From assembly GCA_965261955.1 (NCBI GenBank), contig CBDHEM010000013.1, forward strand, positions 186,001 to 250,000: a DNA stretch of 64,000 bases. The letters are read 5' to 3'. Below, one piece after another: positions 27,521 through 38,126 of this stretch. Numbering within the stretch: position 1 is the stretch's first letter; every line of letters starts with the position of its first letter. The notes beneath the pieces are model-generated. The model made no database searches. It saw nothing but the letters and a program-made list of their open reading frames with translations, and was not told the origin of the DNA. The stretch is from JABAAI01 sp965261955. GTDB lineage: Bacteria > Spirochaetota > Leptospiria > Leptospirales > Leptonemataceae. A program made the translations under genes and the position numbers.

Positions 27521-29060
27521 GTTAAGCTTGAAAAAGGCACTATATTAAGAAAATGCCATAACCCATACTTGCTTTTTTAAGGAAAAATCAGTCAGATATT
27601 GCGGAATAAATTTAAGCCAAGAAAAAGCTTTTAGCAATTTTCTCATATTAAAGCCAGCACCTAGTAAAACCGCATACATCTTATCACCTTCTTGCGTTAA
27701 GAGGTGATTTCTTCGTACACCTCAATCATACATTCTTCATGTGACCAATGATGGGTTCAATGGCTGCTCTTCTTTTCATCCACTTACGTAAACTACGTTT
27801 CATTTTTTTCTTCCTCTTCGCGCCAACAATGTGAACTGTTATCCCATCTTTAACTTTCGCTCCTCTATAACCTCTATCCACAAAAACTTCTTCTACGCTT
27901 AATGAATTGGGTAAAAACCTTTCTACCTGTTCTATAGGCGATCCGTATGGCCGATGGTAATGTATGCCCATCAAAAGGATTACCGTGTTTTGCCATCGCG
28001 CCTAAAACAAAGTTACCTTGACTACTTGTTACGTAACTCGCCTTACATCCAAATTCATACTTCTTATGTGTTTTCCCTTTAGAGATGCATTCTACTTCCG
28101 GCGCATGTAAACTATAAACTTTGTTTTTGCTATCCTTGGTTTGATCGTAAAGACGGTGAAGAAGACACAAAGAAGATTCATAATTTTTATGTAAATTCAT
28201 AGAATGCAATTTACGCTCTACATCCCGTAAAACACGGCCAAAATAGGTTTTTAAGCTCTTTTGCTCACGCCTTGCAAGTCTGTATTTACGTCCTCTAAAG
28301 TATCGGTTCTGCATTAATAATGACTTTTTAGATAAACGAGAATAACTTTGGCGAAGACGAATATTATTTCTCTTAGCCAGTTCTGATAAATATTGTAAAG
28401 CTTTAAAATATAGTTTACCATCTGTTGGATATGTAATGGCCTTTTCCTGAACTGTTGTATCTACATTTACTTTTTGGACATGATGTCTACGCAGTAATTT
28501 ATTAGAAAGAGCACAACGAATTGTTTCTTCTAAAAGCTTTTCTATCCCTCCCTTTAGATTTTATACGCTTACGCCATCTGCTTAATGTGCTGTGATCACA
28601 AGGAGCTTCCTGCTGGAATTCTTGGTATCCGCAAAAGTATTGCCAATAGACATTTTGAACCCATTTATCTAAAACACTTTCATCACTTTCATTAAATGTG
28701 GCTTTTAAGTAATGCAGTCCTACCATCAAGCGGGTTAACTTGGCTGGACGGCCGTTGTCAGGACAATAGAGTTTACCAAATTCAGTATCAAACTTTTCCC
28801 AATCTATTTTCTGAGCTAAACGAAATAAGGGCTCATTATGATTGAGCATACCTTCCAAATTCGTCTTAAACAAGTCTCTTTGATAATCATTTTTTTTTTG
28901 AGCTAACATAGGGAACCTCTGAAAAATAATGCTTGAAAAACACAAGCTTTTGAACACCTTTTCGCAAAACCTTGCGATTATGGGTACTACTTTTTACTTC
29001 AGAATAGCTTATAAATGCGAAATATCCATAGTATTCTGGTTTTTCAAGGCTGACTATATA
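27515..29060 (-). mobile_element. IS5-family-like insertion sequence, copy 3 (decayed)
   Basis: The 1546-bp element abuts copy 2 and shares its TATATA. The right inverted repeat is intact, but the left one has changed (GTTAAGCTTG instead of GTCAGCCTTG). It is 21 bp longer than copy 2 because of three small insertions of 4, 13 and 4 bases. Beyond its right end the type A repeats begin. Confidence 0.87.
27545..28909 (-). pseudogene. IS5-like transposase, copy 3 (three frameshifting insertions)
   Basis: Relative to copy 2 there is a 4-base TCCC duplication near 28550, a 13-base insertion near 27938 and a 4-base insertion near 27728. These split the gene into three frames. All three look like short local duplications or fills rather than homopolymer slips. 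The degenerate left terminal repeat agrees with an element that no longer moves by itself. Confidence 0.88.
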
Positions 29061-30300
29061 GACGATTTTTTTGAGTTTTTCGTACGACTAGTCGTTTTGT
29101 TTTGCGATTGAAACGGTGTTTTTGGTGAGGAGCGGGCTTCGTTTTGTTACAATTGGTGGGTAAAAATAAGCTTTGCTTATTTTTACGATGGAATCGGCGA
29201 TTCTGGAAGGGTGCGGGTTTTAGATAAAAACGAGCTTTGTGTAGATAAAACAGGCTTCGTGGGTAAAACAAGCTTTGGTGGATAAAACAAGCTTCGCTTG
29301 TTTTTGTGATGGAAGCGGCGCTTCTGGGAGGGTGCGGAAAAAGGCCCTTTGTGTAGAGGCATTTTTTGTGAGGCTTACACTCACGGGTTTTGGATAGGAG
29401 AAGCCGGAGTCATGGATAAAAGCGGGCTTTGGTGGGTAGAAACAGGCTTTGAGTGGATAAAACAAGCTTCGCTTGTTTTTACGATGGAAGCGGCGATTCT
29501 GTAAGGGTGCGGAAAAAAGGCCCTTTGTGTAGAGACGTTTTTTGTGAGACTTACACTCGCGGGCTTTGGATAGGAGAAGCCAGAGTCATGGATAAAAGCG
29601 GGCTTTGGTGGGTAGAAACAGGCTTTGAGTAGATAAAACAAGCTTCGCTTGTTTTTGCGATGGAAGCGGCGATTCTGGTGAGGACTGGGTTATTAGATAA
29701 AACAAGCTTTGCTTGTTTTTGCGATGGAAGCGGCGATTCTGGTGAGGACTGGGTTATTAGATAAAACAAGCTTTGCTTGTTTTTGCGATGGAAGCGGCGA
29801 TTCTGGAAGGGAGTGGGAAAAGTCCCTTTGTGTATGGGTGTTTTTTGTGAGGCTTACAATCACGGGCTTTGGCAGATAAAACAAGCTTTGCTTGTTTTTG
29901 TGATTGAAGCGGCGATTTTGGTGAGGCCCGGGCTTTGTTTTGCTACAATTGGTGGGTAAAAATAAGCTTTGCTCATTTTTACGATGGAAGCAGCGATTCT
30001 GGTGAGGACTAGGCTTTGTTTTGTTACAATTGGTGGGTAAAAATAAGCTTTGCTTGTTTTTACGATGGAAGTAGCGATTCTGGTGAGGTCCGGGCTTTGT
30101 TTTGTTACAATTGGTGGGTAAAAATAAGCTTCGCTTATTTTTGCGATGGAAGCGGCGATTCTGGAAGGGAGTGAGAAAAGTCCCTTTGTGTATGGGTGTT
30201 TATTGTGAGGCTTACAATCACAGGCTTTGGATAGGAGAAGCCTTCTGATTTTTTGTCATAGATAAAAATAAGCCAGAGTCATGGATAAAAACGGGCTTTG
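29061..30300. repeat. Type A repeat array: terminator-like palindromes
   Basis: Ten palindromes of the form AACAAGC-TT(C/T)-GCTTGTT or AATAAGC-TT(C/T)-GCTTATT, each followed by a T run, sit in nested tandem units. Unit periods are about 178 bp (29280, 29457, 29635), 64 bp (29680, 29744) and 81 bp (three units in about 29921-30160). Shared text between them is GATGGAAGCGGCGATTCTGG and GAGGCTTACACTCACGGG. Some stems swap C-G for T-A on both sides at once. Periods are not multiples of three across the array, so coding is unlikely. The block begins right after IS copy 3 and runs into type B. Confidence 0.85.
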
Positions 30301-33300
30301 CATGGATAAAAACCAGCTTCGCTTGTTTCCCACGAGGAGGCTTGCATTTTTCGCGCTCTTAAAACCGAGGGCTTTGCTCCAGCAAAGCCTTCCAACGCAA
30401 AGCTACCAAGATCACTTCCCAGCCTTACTTGTTTCCCACGAGGAGCCTTGCCTTTTTCGCGCCCTTAAAATCAAGAGCTTTGCTCTAGCTTTGCCTTGGC
30501 AAAGCCTTCCATCGCAAAGCTACCAAGATCACCTCCCAGCTTCACTTGTTTCCCAACCAAGCCTTGCTTTTTTCGCGCCCTCAGAATCGTGGGCTTTGCT
30601 CCAGCAAAGCCTCCCTTACATAGGCAAACTTTCCACTCGCAAAGCTTACCACGAATACCTCCCAACATTTCGCGCCCTCAGAATCGTGGGCTTTGCTCCA
30701 GCAAAGCCTCCCTTACATAGGCAAAGCCTTCCATCGCAAAGCCTTCCACAGAACGCCTCCCACCATGGGCAAGCTCCCCAACATAAGCAAGTCTTCCAAA
30801 GGCAAGCCTCGCCTTTTTTCGCGCCCTCAAAATCGTGGGCTTTGCCTCAGCAAAGCCTCCCTTACATAGGCAAACTTTCCACTTGCAAAGCTTACCACGA
30901 ATACCTCCCAACATTTCGCGCCCTTAAAATCGTGGGCTTTGCCTCAGCAAAGCCTTCCACAGAACGCCTCCCCAGCTTCGCTTGTTTCCCACGTGGAAGC
31001 CTTGCCTTTTTCGCGCCCTCAAAATCGATGGCTTTGCTTCAGCAAAGCCCACCACGACGTAATCTTCCCACTGCAAATCTCTCTTTAGTAAGTTCCCTCC
31101 AGCAAAGCCTTCCAACGCAAAGCTACCAAGATCACCTCCCAGCCTTACTTGTTTCCCACGTGGAAGCCTCACCTTTTTCGCGCCCTTAAATATCGGGGCT
31201 TTGCCTCAGCAAAGCTTTCCACGAACGCCTTCTTCCCAAGCAGGCCTTGCCTTTTTCGCGCCCTTAAAATCGTGGGCTTTGCCTCAGCAAAGCCTTCCAC
31301 AGAACGCCTCCCAGCTTCGCCTGTTTCCCACGAGGAGCCTTGCCTTTTTCGCGCCCTTAAAATCAAGAGCTTTGCTCTAGCTTTGCCTTGGCAAAGCCTT
31401 CCATCGCAAAGCTACCAAGATCACCTCCCAGCTTCACTTGTTTCCCAACCAAGCCTTGCTTTTTTCGCGCCCTCAGAATCGTGGGCTTTGCTCCAGCAAA
31501 GCCTCCCTTACATAGGCAAACTTTCCACTCGCAAAGCTTACCACGAATACCTCCCAACATTTCGCGCCCTTAAATATCGGGGCTTTGCCTCAGCAAAGCT
31601 TTCCACGAACGCCTTCTTCCCAAGCAGGCCTTGCCTTTTTCGCGCCCTTAAAATCGTGGGCTTTGCCTCAGCAAAGCCTTCCACAGAACGCCTCCCAGCT
31701 TCGCCTGTTTCCCATGTGAAGCCTTGCCTTTTTCGCGCCCTTAAAATCGTGGGCTTTGCCTCAGCAAAGCCTTCCACAGAACGCCTCCCAGCTTCGCCTG
31801 TTTCCCATGTGAAGCCTTGCCTTTTTCGCGCCCTCAAAATCGATGGCTTTGCTTCAGCAAAGCCCACCACGACGTAATCTTCCCACTGCAAATCTCTCTT
31901 TAGTAAGTTCCCTCCAGCAAAGCCTTCCATCGCAAAGCCTTCCACAGAACGCCTCCCCAGCTTCGCTTGTTTCCCACGTGGAAGCCTTGCCTTTTTCGCG
32001 CCCTCAAAATCGATGGCTTTGCTTCAGCAAAGCCCACCACGACGTAATCTTCCCACTGCAAATCTCTCTTTAGTAAGTTCCCTCCAGCAAAGCCTTCCAA
32101 CGCAAAGCTTACCACGAATACCTCCCAACATTTCGCGCCCTTAAATATCGGGGCTTTGCCTCAGCAAAGCTTTCCACGAACGCCTTCTTCCCAAGCAGGC
32201 CTTGCCTTTTTCGCGCCCTTAAAATCGTGGGCTTTGCCTCAGCAAAGCCTACCACGAACGCCTCCCACTATGAGCAAGCCTCCAGCTTCGCCTGTTTCCC
32301 ATGTGAAGCCTTGCCTTTTTCGCGCCCTCAAAATCGATGGCTTTGCTTCAGCAAAGCCCACCACGACGTAATCTTCTCACTGCAAATCTCTCTTTAGTAA
32401 GTTCCCTCCAGCAAACCCTTCCAATCGCAAAGCTACCAAGAGAGCCTCCAGCTTCGCCTGTTTCCCATGTGAAGCCTTGCCTTTTTTCGCGCCCTTAAAA
32501 TCGTAGGCTTTGCTTCAGCAAAGCCTACTACGATGCAAAGCTCTCTTTGTGAGCCTCCCAGCTTCGCTTGTTTCCCACGAGGAGCCTCGCCTTTTTCGCG
32601 CCCTTAAAGTCGGGGCTTTGCTCCAGCAAAGCCTCCCTTACATAGGCAAACTTTCCACTCGCAAAGCCTCCAGCTTCGCTTGTTTCCCACGTGGAAGCCT
32701 TGCCTTTTTCGCGCCCTCAAAATCGATGGCTTTGCTTCAGCAAAGCCCACCACGACGTAATCTTCCCACTGCAAATCTCTCTTTAGTAAGTTCCCTCCAG
32801 CAAACCCTTCCAACGCAAATCTTCCCAAGCTAACCTCCCAGCTTCGCTTGTTTCCCACGTGAAGCCTTGCCTTTTTCACGCCCTTAAAATCGGGGGCTTT
32901 GCTCTAGCTTTGCCTTGGTAAAGCCTTCCAATCGCAAAGCTTTCCACAGAACGTCTTCTTCCCAACCAAGCCTTGCCTTTTTTGCGCTCTTAAAATCGAG
33001 AGCTTTGCCTCAGCAAAGCTTTCTACAGAACGCTTTCCAACATGAGCTTACCACAAACACCTCCCAACACGGGCAAGTCTTCCAAAGGCAAGCCTCGCCT
33101 TTTTTCGCGCCCTTAAAATCGCAGGCTTTGCTTCAGCAAAGCCTACTACGATGCAAAGCTTTCTTTGTGAGCCTCCCATGCTTCGCCTGTTTCCCATGTG
33201 AAGCCTCGCCTTTTTCGCGCCCTCAGAATCGGGGGCTTTGCTCTAGCTTTGCCTCAGCAAAGCCTACCACGAACGTATTCTTTCCAAGCAAAGCTCCCCA

Positions 33301-35520
33301 CAGAACGCCTCCCACCATGGGCAAGCTCCCCAACATCAAACCCTTCCAACAGCAAAGCTTCTCTTTGGTAATCTCCCTTCAGCAAAGCCCACCACGACGT
33401 AATCTTCTCACTGCAAAGCTCTCTTTGTGAGCCTCCCATGCTTCGCCTGTTTCCCATGTGAAGCCTCGCCTTTTTCGCGCCCTTAAAATCGTAGGCTTTG
33501 CTTCAGCAAAGCCTACTACGATGCAAAGCTCTCTTTGTGAGCCTCCCATGCTTCGCCTGTTTCCCACGTGGAAGCCTTGCCTTTTTCGCGCCCTCAAAAT
33601 CGATGGCTTTGCTTCAGCAAAGCCCACCACGACGTAATCTTCCCACTGCAAATCTCTCTTTAGTAAGTTCCCTCCAGCAAAGCCTTCCATCGCAAAGCCT
33701 TCCACAGAACGCCTCCTACCATGGGCAAGCTCCCCAACATAAGCAAGTCTTCCAAAGGCAATCTTTGCCTTTTTCGCGCCCTTAAAATAGTAGGCTTTGC
33801 TTCAGCAAAGCCTACTACGATGCAAAGCTTCCCAAGAGAGCCTCCAGCTTCGCCTGTTTCCCATGTGAAGCCTTGCCTTTTTCGCGCCCTCAAAATCAAG
33901 GGCTTTGCTCTAGCTTTGCCTTGGCAAAGCCTTCCATCGCAAAGCCCACCACGATGTAATCTTCCCACTGCAAATCTCTCTTTAGTAAGTTCCCTCCAGC
34001 AAAGCCTTCCAACGCAAAGCTACCAAGATCACCTCCCAGCCTTACTTGTTTCCCACGTGGAAGCCTCGCCTTTTTCGCGCCCTTAAAATCAAGAGCTTTG
34101 CTCTAGCTTTGCCTTGGCAAAGCCTTCCATCGCAAAGCTACCAAGATCACCTCCCAGCTTCGCTTGTTTCCCACGAGGAGCCTCGCCTTTTTCGCGCCCT
34201 CAAAATCGTGGGCTTTGCTCTAGCTTTGCCTTGGCAAAGCCTTCCATCGCAAAGCCTTCCACAGAACGCCTCCCACCATGGGTAAGCTCCCCAACATAAG
34301 CAAGTCTTCCAAAGGCAAGCCTCGCCTTTTTTCGCGCCCTCAAAATCAAGGGCTTTGCTTCAGCAAAGCCTCCCTTACATAGGCAAAGCCTTCCATCGCA
34401 AAGCTTTCCACGAACGCCTTCTTCCCAAGCAGGCCTCGCCTTTTTTCGCGCCCTAAAAATCAAGAGCTTTGCTCTAGCTTTGCCTTGGCAAAGCCTTCCA
34501 TCGCAAAGCCTTCCACAGAACGCCTCCCAGCTTCGCTTGTTTCCCACGAGGAGCCTCGCCTTTTTTCGCGCCCTCAAAATCAAGGGCTTTGCTCTAGCTT
34601 TGCCTTGGCAAAGCCTTCCATCGCAAAGCCCACCACGACGTAATCTTCTCACTGCAAAGCTACCAAGATCACCTCCCAGCTTCGCTTGTTTCCCATGTGA
34701 AGCCTTGCCTTTTTCGCGCCCTTAAAATAGTAGGCTTTGCTTCAGCAAAGCCTACTACGATGCAAAGCTCTCTTTAGGTAAACCCTTCCAACGCAAAGCC
34801 TACCACGAACGCCTTCTTCCCAACCAAGCCTCGCCTTTTTCGCGCCCTTAAAATCGAGAGCTTTGCTCTAGCTTTGCCTTGGCAAAGCCTTCCATCGCAA
34901 AGCTTTCTTTCATAGGAAACCCTTCCAACAGCAAAGCTTCTCTTTGGTAATCTCCCTCCAGCAAAGCCTACTACGATGCAAAGCTCTCTTTAGGTAAACC
35001 CTTCCAACGCAAAGCCTACCACGAACGCCTTCTTCCCAAGCAAGCCTTGCCTTTTTCGCGCCCTCAAAATCAAGGGCTTTGCCTCAGCAAAGCCTACCAC
35101 GAACGTCTTCTTCCCAAGCAGGCCTCACCTTTTTTCGCGCCCTTAAAATCGTGGGCTTTGCCTCAGCAAAGCTTTCCACAAAAGCCTTCCACTCGCAAAG
35201 CCTCCCAGCTTCGCTTGTTTCCCACGTGGAAGCCTCGCCTTTTTTCGCGCCCTTAAAATCGAGAGCTTTGCTCCAGCAAAGCTTACCACGAATACCTCCC
35301 AACATTTCGCGCCCTCAAAATCGATGGCTTTGCTCTAGCTTTGCCTTGGCAAAGCCTTCCATCGCAAAGCCCACCACGACGTAATCTTCCCACTGCAAAT
35401 CTCTCTTTAGTAAGTTCCCTCCAGCAAACCCTTCCAATTGGAAAGCCTTCCATCGCAAAGCTTTCCAATAGAACAACGCTACCAATCGTAAAGCCTACCA
35501 CGAACACCTCCCCTGATATT
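30301..35520. repeat. Type B repeat array: hairpin mosaic of about forty units
   Basis: Units of about 70-170 bp each contain TTTTTCGCGCCCT(T/C)A, AAATCG, a strong stem-loop (GGCTTTGC-CTCA-GCAAAGCC and variants) and CTTCGCTTGTTTCCCA. A larger variant carries CTCTAGCTTTGCCTTGG inside the stem. Sub-modules are shuffled: one 90-bp block with CCACGACGTAATCTTC recurs at least six times, and 249 bp at 30430-30678 recurs at 31322-31570. Stops interrupt all long frames and unit lengths break frame, so no protein is called. The array ends just before a perfect palindrome at 35526 and the aldehyde dehydrogenase gene. Confidence 0.88.
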
Positions 35521-35525
35521 TCCCC

Positions 35526-35550
35526 AAAAGAGTGGACTGTCCACTCTTTT
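35526..35550. terminator. Perfect 12-bp palindrome closing the type B array
   Basis: AAAAGAGTGGAC, a single T, then GTCCACTCTTTT form a perfect inverted repeat with A run before and T run after, so it could terminate transcription in both directions. It isolates the array from the aldehyde dehydrogenase gene that starts 78 bases later. Confidence 0.6.
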
Positions 35551-35628
35551 GAGGGAGGGTCACTCTTATGCTAAAGTTCAATCTGAATAACCCTTGCCAA
35601 GGCTATGTCATTGTAAAACAGATGATGT

Positions 35629-37011
35629 GTGAATACTTTACGAATCATCAATCCGGCAAATGAGAATATTATAACAGAGTTGAGCAAAGATACAGAAGAG
35701 CAGATACATAAAAAATTTTTACACGCTCAAAAAGCTTTCAGTCTATTTCAAAAGACTTCTTTTCAAGAAAGAGCAGCTATTATACAAAAATTTAGTGAAT
35801 TGTTGCAAAAGAAAAAAAATCAATTGGCCAAAGTTTTAACAGAGGAAATGGGTAAGCCTATACGCCAATCTCTTGGCGAAATAGAAGCGATTGCAGTGCG
35901 CATTACTTTTTTTTTAGAGCATACAGAAAAAGAGATGAATGGGGAAGTAATGCACCAAGGAGTGAATGGTGTGGAAGAAAAAATCACTAGAGGACCTTTA
36001 GGTGTAATTGCAAATATATCGGCTTGGAATTATCCTTATTTTGTGGGAATAAATGTGATTGTCCCAGCTTTACTTTGTGGTAATTGCGTACTCTACAAGC
36101 CCTCCGAATACACAACTCTAACGGGTATAGAAATCGAAAAACTTCTTACGGAAGCTGGATTACCAAATCATGTATTCCAGACTATTTTGGGTAGTGCCAC
36201 GGCGGCTCAATTTTTATTGCAACAGAATGTGGCTGGTATTTATTTCACAGGTTCTTACAAGACCGGCAAAAAAATACTTTCGTGTACATACGATAAAATG
36301 GTCCGAACTCAATTGGAACTAGGTGGAAAAGATCCTGCTTATGTGCATTTTGATGTTTCTTTAGAGCATGCTGTCCCTTCCCTTGCTTCTGGTGTTTTTT
36401 ATAATAATGGACAGAGTTGTTGTGCTGTAGAACGTCTTTATATTCATGAAAAGATTTATAATAGTTTTGTTGATAAATTTACAGCTATAGTCAAGACTTT
36501 CGTTATAGGCGATCCCCAAAAGGAAGATACTTTTTTTGGGCCTCTTGCGCGTAAAGAACAAGTAGCTTATCTTGAAGAACAGCTAGAAGATGCCCTGAAA
36601 AAGGGAGCTGTTTCCCATCTCAAGGGAGCTTCGAGAGAGGAGGAGGGCATGGGCTACTATTTTTCTCCCACCATATTAACCGATACAAATCATCAAATGC
36701 TAGTGATGAAAGAGGAAACTTTTGGTCCCCTTATCGGTCTGCAGAAAGTTCAGGATGAACAAGAAGCTTTAGAATTGATGAAAGATACAGAGTATGGGCT
36801 AACAGCAGCCGTTTATACTAGACAAAGAAATCTGGCGGAGAAGATGTTAGCCGATATACCTTCAGGTAGTGCCTATTGGAATGTTTGTGATCGAGTCAGC
36901 CCTTATCTTCCTTGGTCTGGAAAAAAGCATTCTGGTATGGGCTCCACACTGTCTATAGAAGGGATACATTCCTTTTTACAAACAAAGGCTTGGCATTGCC
37001 ACGCCGTTTAG
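35629..37011 (+). CDS. NAD(P)-dependent aldehyde dehydrogenase (succinate-semialdehyde type)
   Basis: The 460 residues cover the full family fold. The first motif is NISAWNYPY (substrate and cofactor channel). Then come YFTGSYKTGKKI, the general base Glu in QLELGGKDP, and the catalytic Cys in NNGQSCCAVER (the first Cys of the pair). The enzyme oxidises an aldehyde to its acid; short length and EEMGKP suggest a GabD/succinate-semialdehyde subgroup, but the substrate is not proven. The start is GTG with no strong ribosome binding site. It stands alone, convergent with the lipid kinase gene. Confidence 0.87.
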   Translation: MNTLRIINPANENIITELSKDTEEQIHKKFLHAQKAFSLFQKTSFQERAAIIQKFSELLQKKKNQLAKVLTEEMGKPIRQSLGEIEAIAVRITFFLEHTEKEMNGEVMHQGVNGVEEKITRGPLGVIANISAWNYPYFVGINVIVPALLCGNCVLYKPSEYTTLTGIEIEKLLTEAGLPNHVFQTILGSATAAQFLLQQNVAGIYFTGSYKTGKKILSCTYDKMVRTQLELGGKDPAYVHFDVSLEHAVPSLASGVFYNNGQSCCAVERLYIHEKIYNSFVDKFTAIVKTFVIGDPQKEDTFFGPLARKEQVAYLEEQLEDALKKGAVSHLKGASREEEGMGYYFSPTILTDTNHQMLVMKEETFGPLIGLQKVQDEQEALELMKDTEYGLTAAVYTRQRNLAEKMLADIPSGSAYWNVCDRVSPYLPWSGKKHSGMGSTLSIEGIHSFLQTKAWHCHAV

Positions 37012-37102
37012 GATGAGCTAGTCGCTTTCTTTTTTTACTTTGGATAATAAATGATGACTATTCCATTTATATATGGGAAATCCTATATACAAATGGTAGG
37101 TT

Positions 37103-38089
37103 TTATACGCGAAAATAGAGTGCGTTTGGGATGATTTTTACTTTGATAGGTAAAGTACCCAGTAGCTCTCCGTCACCTTCCACGATTACGATCTCATTTT
37201 GACTGGGATTAGTTGTTGAGTATTTTGTCTTTGCTTTTTGTATTCGTATATTCTGAGTATCATGATAGCTGACACCCTTGCAACTAGATAGGGACCCTTT
37301 ATAAAAATGTTTGGTATGCCAAAGAGAACGAAAAAAACCCCAATTGCTTATGGTGGCTACACTTAGTAATCCATCACAAATATCCGCATCAGGTGAGATT
37401 CTCATACCCCCCCCAAAAAAGCGGCCATTACATATGGCTTGTGTTAAGATAGAATGATTTGTAAAGGGAGCTTCGTCTATTGATATGGAGAGTAGGGGAT
37501 TTTTGTATAAAGCTAGCTCTTTAGTTGCTGCAATTAGATAGCCCCATCTTTTCCAGTATTTTTTGATTTTTTGCTCTTTTTCAAGAGTGCGTACCACTTT
37601 CCCAGAAAGGCCTAGGCTGACTGCATTGATAAAATAGCGTTCCTTTTTTTGAGTAGTATCAGATAGAGAATGAAAGTAAATATATCCCACATCTACAAGA
37701 ATATTGTCCCCATTTTTGATCCGACCTACAGCCAATTCCAGATTTCTTGGAATTCCTAGGGTACGAGAAAAATCTCCACCACTACCACTATTCAAAATAG
37801 CAATTATAGGATTTTTTTTAGCTTTTGTTTTTTTTGAAAAGCAACCATTGACAACTTCAGAGATGGTTCCATCCCCTCCCATCACGATGAGGAGTTGTGC
37901 CCCTTCTGTAATGGCATGGCGAGCTAGATGCTCACCATCTCCTTTCTCTTTGGTAAAGTGAGATGTGAATGGGCCTAGGCTTTGTGTTAGAAGTTTTTTA
38001 GCCTTTGTTTCCCATAATGTTTTTGTTTCCCCACCGTTTGATTGCGGATTAATAATGCAGTGAGTTTTTTTATCCCAATGGTTATCCAT
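37103..38089 (-). CDS. Diacylglycerol kinase family lipid kinase (DagK/YegS-like)
   Basis: The 328-residue protein has the catalytic-domain motif MGGDGTISEVVNG (about residues 70-82), NSGSGGDFSRTLGIP and a C-terminal domain with GGGMRISPDADICDGLL. The family phosphorylates diacylglycerol or related lipids (or sphingoid bases) at the inner leaflet and recycles them to phosphatidic acid. The 13 bases around the start codon are duplicated (38077-38102), so a second out-of-frame ATG lies directly upstream. Substrate is inferred only from family. Confidence 0.87.
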   Translation of the reverse strand: MDNHWDKKTHCIINPQSNGGETKTLWETKAKKLLTQSLGPFTSHFTKEKGDGEHLARHAITEGAQLLIVMGGDGTISEVVNGCFSKKTKAKKNPIIAILNSGSGGDFSRTLGIPRNLELAVGRIKNGDNILVDVGYIYFHSLSDTTQKKERYFINAVSLGLSGKVVRTLEKEQKIKKYWKRWGYLIAATKELALYKNPLLSISIDEAPFTNHSILTQAICNGRFFGGGMRISPDADICDGLLSVATISNWGFFRSLWHTKHFYKGSLSSCKGVSYHDTQNIRIQKAKTKYSTTNPSQNEIVIVEGDGELLGTLPIKVKIIPNALYFRV

Positions 38090-38126
38090 AATGGTTATCC
38101 ATCATCATGCCATGAAAAACATATAA

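Noticed and set aside
30281..34086. Long open frames through the type B array, up to about 300 codons, on both strands
   Set aside because: They share one peptide pattern only because the DNA repeats. Frames shift between units, stops recur, no ribosome binding sites or start pattern exist, and unit lengths are not multiples of three.
30301..35520. CRISPR array
   Set aside because: The repeats are not constant in length or sequence, spacers are not unique, and no cas gene is present.
30301..35520. Integron cassette array with attC-like hairpins
   Set aside because: No cassette genes lie between the hairpins, the core-site sequence GTTRRRY was not seen at regular positions, and there is no integrase gene.
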